In this document: positions 58,318 to 64,000 of the stretch, piece after piece
Layout: each line of letters opens with the position of its first letter
Numbering within the stretch: the first letter of the stretch is position 1
Assembly: GCA_950022295.1 (NCBI GenBank)
Contig: OX465595.1
Span: 74,546,770-74,610,769, forward strand
DNA: 64,000 nt
Direction of reading: 5' to 3'
From: Bromus sterilis
Lineage: Eukaryota; Streptophyta; Magnoliopsida; Poales; Poaceae
Translations under genes and position numbers: made by a program
The notes under the pieces: generated by a model
Database searches by the model: none
What the model saw: the letters and a program-made list of their open reading frames with translations, nothing else
What the model was told of the DNA's origin: nothing

Positions 58318-59115
58318 CTACTGCTTGGCAGACGTGTCATCAAAGCCAAAGCGAGCCTGGAGCTTCTTGGCAAACACCACCGCACTATCAGCGTCCGGCA
58401 CCACCTCCCTCGCCGTCGTGGTTCCAGCGAATCGCTCCGCCCACGCGGCCAGGAGCGGCGTCTTGCTCACGTCAAAGAACGTCACTCCAAACATCTTGCA
58501 TATCGCCTCGAGCCAGAACAGATTGCATCCGACGGCGAGGTCAAGGTATCCGACGGAGTCGCCGGCGAAGAAAGCCTTCCCTTTTGAGCACTGGGCGAAG
58601 GCCTCTTCCAGGTTCGCCAACACCACAAGTATCTCCTTGACCTTCTCCGCTCTTGCTTCCTCCGTTGCCGCTCTCATGGTGCCTATGTAAGCAGGGAACA
58701 GCTGCAAAACAGACGCCGCCACATTGGTACCCGCAATTTTACAGAAGCTCATGGTGTTTAGAAGTACAGTAATTAACAACGGAGTGCATACCTTGTCGTC
58801 GACGTAGCAGGCCCAGAAGCGAGCAACTGCGCGCTCATGTGGGTCGGCGGGGAGGATGGGGGCGCCATTGGCGCTCCACACCTCGTCGACGTACTGCACG
58901 ATGACAAGCGACTCGCTGATGGGCTTGCCGTCGTGGATGAGCACCGGCACCTTCTTGTTCACCGGGTTGGAGCTGAGGAGGAGCTCGCACTTGTTGAAGA
59001 GGTCCTGCTCGATGTACTCGTAGCTCACGCCCTTCATATGCAGTGCCATTCGCACGCGGACCACGAATGGGCTCACCACCATGCCCAGCAGCTTGATGTC
59101 TCCTTCTCCGGCCAT
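58318..59115 (-). CDS. Tau-class glutathione S-transferase, intact
   Basis: Exons 58792-59115 and 58318-58701 with a 90-bp phase-0 intron (58702-58791, GTATGC...TTGCAG) give 235 aa. The unspliced frame is also open, because the intron is a multiple of three without stops, but it would insert 30 residues between the two domains. The N-terminal thioredoxin-like domain has the tau-class catalytic Ser15 (VSPF), the KKVPVL cis-Pro loop (Pro57) and ESL (Glu68-Ser69). The C-terminal helical domain has GDSVGYLDLAVG and TPLLAAWAERF. Length and one-intron structure match plant tau GSTs, cytosolic enzymes that join glutathione to herbicides and stress-derived electrophiles. The start ATG at 59115 is preceded by a GA-rich leader. 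Its broken tandem partner lies 7.7 kb away at 49890-50617. Confidence 0.93.
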   Translation of the reverse strand: MAGEGDIKLLGMVVSPFVVRVRMALHMKGVSYEYIEQDLFNKCELLLSSNPVNKKVPVLIHDGKPISESLVIVQYVDEVWSANGAPILPADPHERAVARFWACYVDDKVCTPLLITVLLNTMSFCKIAGTNVAASVLQLFPAYIGTMRAATEEARAEKVKEILVVLANLEEAFAQCSKGKAFFAGDSVGYLDLAVGCNLFWLEAICKMFGVTFFDVSKTPLLAAWAERFAGTTTAREVVPDADSAVVFAKKLQARFGFDDTSAKQ

Positions 59116-59221
59116 TGTTTCACCTCTCTTTCTCTCTCTCTATGTTCCTTACTCCCTCTGTGTGTTCCTTACTCTTGCTCAGGGTTGTTTCTGACTTGCT
59201 GTTATGTGTGCCATTGAGGCG

Positions 59222-59230
59222 CTTATGTAG
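59222..59230 (-). promoter_or_regulatory. Weak TATA-like site of the intact GST
   Basis: The minus strand reads CTACATAAG about 110 bp before the ATG, followed by a GA-rich leader (agagagagaaagagag). It is a poor TATA match and the call is tentative. Confidence 0.3.
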
Positions 59231-60164
59231 CCAGCAGCAAGCCTACTTTACTAGGTCCGATTGTTAAACTATCGAAAAATCATTCAGCACTCGTTATTTC
59301 TAAATTTAATACAGTCCTTTGAACACTTTGCTTGACCCATGCCATGATGCAAAGTACGGATATGCATCACCGATGACCTCAGGCCTCAGCCATCGAACAA
59401 TGTTATAATAGCTGGTTAGCCGATTCGTCATCGGAGGCTGAGCTGAGATGGTAGTGCTTTGCATGCTGTTGTCAATATATTTCTCGGGCAAAGAGAACTG
59501 ATGCTGGAGGTCAGATAAACAAGAGGCCCTTGAACACGATGAGTGGTTGCCTGATGCTATTTCTCGGAAAGTCGATGCTGCCACCTAAAATGTTGGTGTG
59601 AGCGTCACATGTGACGCTCAGGATAAGCCGATCGAAGTAATTGCTTCGGTAGACATTTTTCTTATTGCTGTGTCGACCTGTGAATCGGGTAACAACTGCA
59701 TATGGGCATTTCATGCAACTCTGTATTTAGAGATACGAATACGAGCGAAAAAATTGATTTTCTTTTGGGCTTTTCCTGCAGCGAGGTCACATGCCATGTT
59801 TTGGGTCCATAGCTGTAACTAGGGGAGCCTTTGGTAGCCTGCATTTAGTCTAATCAGGTTCGTACGGGCAGAATTTAACCTGTTTGATAGGTTGGAATGT
59901 ATATAATTTTTGCACCGTACTAAACTTAAAGCAGTCCCGAACCAGGTCGGCTGAAAACACATCGAAGGACAGTTTTCAGCGAGCCACGTCCGACGCTTCG
60001 CAGCACGCCTCGGGGAGCGTGGGAGACGCGAATGTGACCACTCATAACTCCCGTCGCTGCTCCTCTCATCCCCACTCCTGCATTCACACCGCCCCACTCT
60101 CACTCTCCTCACCGCTCGTTCCTCTTTGACGGACTCGATGTGTCACCCCCGTTGTACTGCCCAC
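59231..60164. other. Spacer upstream of GST, no gene seen
   Basis: Frames of 67-97 codons have no domain. At 60040-60120 a CT-rich stretch (cgctgctcctctcatccccactcc) looks like a plant 5' leader, but it is cut at 60164 by the Athila-like LTR and no coding exon follows. Confidence 0.4.
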
Positions 60165-61513
60165 TGATGACCCTCAACTGTAGGGGATCGATTGTAGTGT
60201 TCTCGCGGGTAAGTTAACCTAATTTATTGATTCGACACAAGGGGAACCAAAGAGTATTTATAAGCTTTGACAGTTGAGTTGTCAATTCAACCGCACCTGA
60301 AATATGCTTGCTTGCAACAAAGTATTAATAGCAACTGTGATATGATAGCAATAGTGATGATAGCGAAAGTAAACTAGTAGTAACCAGCAGAACTAAAATA
60401 CTGTAGGCTAAGGAGATGGATGGTCGGGCGCTGCATGAATAAGAATGAACATGTAATAGATTCTAACACGGGGCAAGGCACACAGAAGAGCAATGATCAT
60501 CTAGGCAAATATCAAACATTAGGCATGTATCCCATAGTAATTGTGCGTGCTTACAATAAGAACTTGCACAACATCTTTTGTGCTACCATCCCGTTATGAA
60601 CGGGGTCAAAAAGAACTTATGGAGATTAAGGTGTTCCTGTCAAAAAGCACCGGAACAAAGCAATAAACTCAATGGATACATGGAATGCTCAAATTATGGA
60701 TCATCCCCTTTGGTGTCCCAAGTTGCCACCATTGGGATCGCCGATTCCGGACCATAATAGGTGCATACAACTCATAGATAGGATCATAAACATAAATAAA
60801 CTCATGAAAACATAAGTGGTTCAGATATGAAAACATGGCACTCGGGCCCAAAGTGACAAGCATTAAGAGCAACAAGTTGTAGAAAAGATGATAAACACGA
60901 AAGTAGATGATAGGCAACATGCCCCTAACAATCTGACGAACTATTACATGATCAATCTCATCCAATCCCTACCATCCCCTTTACCTACAACAAGGAATTA
61001 GTCACACATGTGAAGGAAATTCATGGAGGGAGGATGGAGTGGTGATGGTGATGACGATGGCGACGATCTCCCTTCTTCAGAGGCCAAATCAGCCTCCAGA
61101 TTAGCCCTCCTGAAGAAGAACAGAGGTTGGTGGCGGCTCCGCGACGGGTTCTGGAAAAGAGACTTCTGTTTAGGAGTTTCCCCATCACGGGAATAAAGAG
61201 GAGTCGAAGTAGGGCACCAGGGGAGGGGGGAGTCGCCCAGGCGAACAACTGGCGCGGCCCCACCCCTGGTCGCGCCAGCAGGGCGCCTGCCCCCCCTTCT
61301 GGCTTCGGGCTCCTTCGGGTGCGTGGATTTTTTGGTATTTTCTGGGAATTTTCTGAGATGTCCAAAAATCCATTTTCCTGCGCACAATAAAAGCATACAG
61401 GCAGCTCTGCTGAAAACAACCTCAGTCCGGGTTAGTTTAGCTCAAATTATGCAAGAATGAGGGAAAACAATAGCAAAAGTGTTTGGAAAAGTAGATACGT
61501 TTGAGACGTATCA
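60165..61513 (-). repeat. Family A 3' LTR, 1349 bp
   Basis: The minus strand reads TGATACGTCTCAAACGTATC ... GGGTCATCA. It aligns with the two inverted pieces at 19380-19729 and 19730-20140. The start resembles the B LTR start, but the rest differs, so A and B are related families. Confidence 0.85.
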
Positions 61514-61526
61514 ACTCCCCAAGCCT
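61514..61526 (-). other. Polypurine tract of the Athila-like element
   Basis: The minus strand reads GGCTTGGGGAGT right before the LTR start, a classic position and composition for second-strand priming. Confidence 0.75.
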
Positions 61527-63325
61527 AGCCTATTGCTCGTCCTCAAGCAATTCAGTTCAACGAACTGGACGAGACAAAGAAAACTTTGACAAAATCTTTT
61601 GCTTCATAAGATGTATATAAGCTGGTACTACGAAAAGAGTTTAACAAGTATCAAAACAATGCTATGAGGACAATGCACGAATAAATCCTTCTTTTAAGTG
61701 ACCAATCACAAACAACCTAAAGTGAATAATATGCTTCCGAAAATCAAGACAAGATCACAATGCACATAGCCTGAACATATCAGAGTGGTATCTCGCTAGC
61801 CTCCATGAGTGAAGCAAAACATAAATGCAGAAACTCCTCCGGAGTTTTAAAGGAGACTAGAACTAAGAATTTCAGACTAACAATACCACAAGCATGCAGA
61901 AGACAATGTAATACTTTGGGACAATGCATGTTACACTAAGAATGAAAATTATGCTCTCAATAGTTGGTGCTTGGAAGAAATAAGGTGAGACTCTCGAACC
62001 GTGGCTTTTTGATGGCAAGATTGAAAACCCGTGAATGGAAGCAAAGACTAAACATGTGCCAGAGCTCTTGGTTTTGAAAACAGAGACAAAATTCTTTTGA
62101 GAAGTGCAACTTTCCAGTCAACGGTAAAGGTCTCTCAATATCTCTCATGCCAACCATATTAATGCTTTTGCTTACACTTGTTCCCTTATCCATAAATCCT
62201 TTGATGGTCTATGGAACCTTTTATTTTTCCTCAAGTATGAAAGGAGGACATCGTTCCATATATCATTAGCAGCATTTGGTCCATTTCCTTCCATCATCAA
62301 GTATGGGGGAGGTGTAACTCTTTTTTTTTGACTAGTTAAAACTTCCGTCAAAATATTTTTGGCATGGTAGATACCGATTTTCCCTCACCGCACCATGAGC
62401 TTGTACGATTACAAAAGGGAAGCTTTTGAATAAATTTCGAGATGGCACAAGAAAGTCTAAGTTAGGAGTGGCCGGTAAATACCACATATAGGAAGGTATG
62501 GTGGACTTAAGTGGAATAACTGTTTGAAAAAGGAGTTTGGTTACACAAGCAGAATTCCGCTTAGTGTGAGCGAAGGCTAGCAAAAGACTGGGAATCGACC
62601 AACTAGAGAGCAATAATTTTCATAATCATGCAGAGCGACAACGCAACATTGAATCGGGCATGAAAGTGATATAACTATTCTGAAATAAAAAGGTCATCAA
62701 GGCATGATAGACATTTTATTCATGAACATGTATGAACATGTGCCAAGTCAATCCAAGAATTCTCCGAAGGGAAATACCACTTCAATATGCCAAACCATGA
62801 GCAATGCAATGCATGTAAATCATTCCAACAACATATTATGCACCCTAGATATTTGAGATTAGCCACAAGGAAAGCATGAACACTGGGAAAGAATTGTAAA
62901 CATAGCACTATGTCGCTACAAGTTGGTCTCTAGATCATAAGTACATGCATATATACAAAAGTAGAAACATACCGGTTTTCCTTGTTGCTTCCCTTCCGTC
63001 GATCTTCGTCATTACTGCCTTGTCACTTGCACGACCGAACGTGGGAAATATATAATCAAATGCCATCACGGACTCGCGATGAACTCTGAAAACAAAGCAA
63101 ACTAAAGAGAGAAAGGAAATCTTTTTGGGGTTTTTCAAAGGTTTAATGAAAGAAAAAGAAAAGAGAAATCTTTTTGTTGTTTTTGTAAATTAAAAGAACA
63201 AAGAAGAACGGGCGAAAACTTTGAAAAGATCAAAGCAAAATAAAATAAAAACGGATAATACAATGGAAAAGGGAGAAGGGCCCGTACTCCCCCAAGCTTA
63301 GGCTTTTGGCCTAAGTTGGTAGCAG
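61527..63325 (-). other. Athila-like element, 3' internal non-coding region
   Basis: 1.8 kb between the stop of the edge frame and the polypurine tract. Frames up to about 100 codons are anonymous. The AAGCTTAGGC region at 63290-63310 lies just downstream of the stop codon. Confidence 0.6.
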
Positions 63326-64000
63326 CTACTTCCTCCAGGAGTCTCCTGCTCTGGGGTAGTACGAGTGAGTCCAAGAGTCGAACGAGCCCTCCGGTGCGTA
63401 CACCGAAGTCCTCGGGTCCTCCCATGAGGAAGGGCCTGCGCTCCAAGCAGAAGAAGACCCCTCACCGTGCTGCGTGAAGGTCTCCCCCTGGAAAGGTGGG
63501 AACTCCCCATGCTCCTCCTCGTCGGGCACAACCCCCTCCATGGGGTTATGCAGCTGGTACTGAGCCATGAACTCATCAAACTGGATATCATTGAAGGACC
63601 ATCTGTTCCTGCGAGTGTTATCAAAAAAAAGTGGTGCAGGTAGATGGATCTCACGAGTAATGGTCTTCTCAAACCTCAAAATATAAACAAGGTTACCAAA
63701 TTGGGAAGTCATGGTAACAAACTTATGCCTCTTCATAGAAGCATGATCGAGACTTGTGTATGAAAAGGGAACATCATCAGGATGCGGGGTGCGGTTAAGA
63801 GATTCAAGGATAAGCGTGGCGTAAACACCACCATATAAATTTCCCTTGTTACTGTTCATAACAAGGCGCCGATCAATTAAGGCACCCACATTATAATCAT
63901 TCTTATCAGAGAGGGCGTTCGCATAGATAGAGAAATCTGGTGCAGAACCATTGCTCGTGTTGTCACGAGCCAACACCCCTCTAGCAATAAAGTACGCGAA
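63326..64000 (-). CDS. Athila-type retrotransposon protein, partial (5' end outside window)
   Basis: An open minus-strand frame of 225 codons enters from the right edge (FAYFIARGVLARDN) and stops at 63326. The first Met at 63976 is internal, not the start. Segments NVGALIDRRLV, LYGGVYATLIL, a MKRHKFVTMTSQ-like stretch and REIHLPAP follow the order I know from the large Athila-type open frame found in Triticeae elements. The C-terminal 80 residues are acidic, then Ser/Gly/Trp-rich (GEGSSSAWSAGPSSWEDP), of low complexity. It lies close to the 3' LTR, so it is either the frame after pol or the main frame of a pol-less derivative. Its function is not known. I see no membrane segment in the visible part. 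Confidence 0.65.
   Translation of the reverse strand, partial: FAYFIARGVLARDNTSNGSAPDFSIYANALSDKNDYNVGALIDRRLVMNSNKGNLYGGVYATLILESLNRTPHPDDVPFSYTSLDHASMKRHKFVTMTSQFGNLVYILRFEKTITREIHLPAPLFFDNTRRNRWSFNDIQFDEFMAQYQLHNPMEGVVPDEEEHGEFPPFQGETFTQHGEGSSSAWSAGPSSWEDPRTSVYAPEGSFDSWTHSYYPRAGDSWRK

Larger units (their letters stand above)
60165..64000 (-). mobile_element. Athila-like LTR element, 3' part, runs off the window
   Basis: A family A LTR lies at 60165-61513. It is followed, on the plus strand, by the inverse of a polypurine tract and by internal sequence with a large minus-strand frame at the right edge. The element therefore reads minus, with its 5' half beyond 64000. The flank CCCAC (60160-60164) is the candidate target duplication to look for at the far end. 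Confidence 0.82.

Overview
This window is nuclear DNA from a large grass genome, most likely the Triticeae (wheat, Aegilops or barley relatives). I infer this from nested LTR retrotransposons with very long LTRs, Athila-type LTRs starting TGATACGTC, many Stowaway-type miniature elements ending GGGAGTA, and GC-rich grass-style coding exons. No family name was checked against a database. I estimate that well over three quarters of the window is transposon-derived. I see no rRNA, functional tRNA, CRISPR or prokaryotic-style system.

Layout. 1-8087: minus-strand LTR element E1 (4.67-kb LTR, short non-coding interior), inserted in the left LTR of E2. 8088-18750: E2, a minus-strand Ty3/Gypsy chromovirus with decayed gag-pol. 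18751-31255: a pile of Athila-like LTRs (B1, B2, B3 head to tail, plus inverted pieces). A young non-autonomous Gypsy element, E3 (23848-27953, target duplication TCATC), splits B2. 31263-32764: a direct repeat carrying two miniature elements per copy, with an LTR fragment between the copies.

33297-35205 is the best intact gene: a two-exon GPI-anchored GH17 beta-1,3-glucanase whose small second exon encodes the membrane-anchor signal. 35535-49770 is mostly low-coding: miniature elements, a 4.28-kb solo LTR with target duplication GTATA (39399-43681) inside a pair of inverted repeats, a 2.03-kb Mutator-like element with a 9-bp target duplication (45689-47718), and a PIF/Harbinger transposase fragment.

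49890-59115 holds two tandem tau-class glutathione S-transferase genes on the minus strand. The downstream copy (49890-50617) lost its N-terminus to a Copia element (50618 to about 53630). The Copia element is itself cut by a 3-kb foldback mosaic built from LTR pieces (about 53630-56650). The other copy (58318-59115, 235 aa) looks intact. 60165-64000 is the 3' LTR, interior and a partial open reading frame of a minus-strand Athila-like element running off the right edge.

The host genes number two intact (GH17, GST) and one broken (GST). They share no obvious pathway beyond the general association of both families with stress and cell-wall biology. I found no clear new functional system. The most unusual structures are the foldback mosaic, the multi-TIR Mutator-like element with tRNA-like segments, and the cross-family conserved LTR module.
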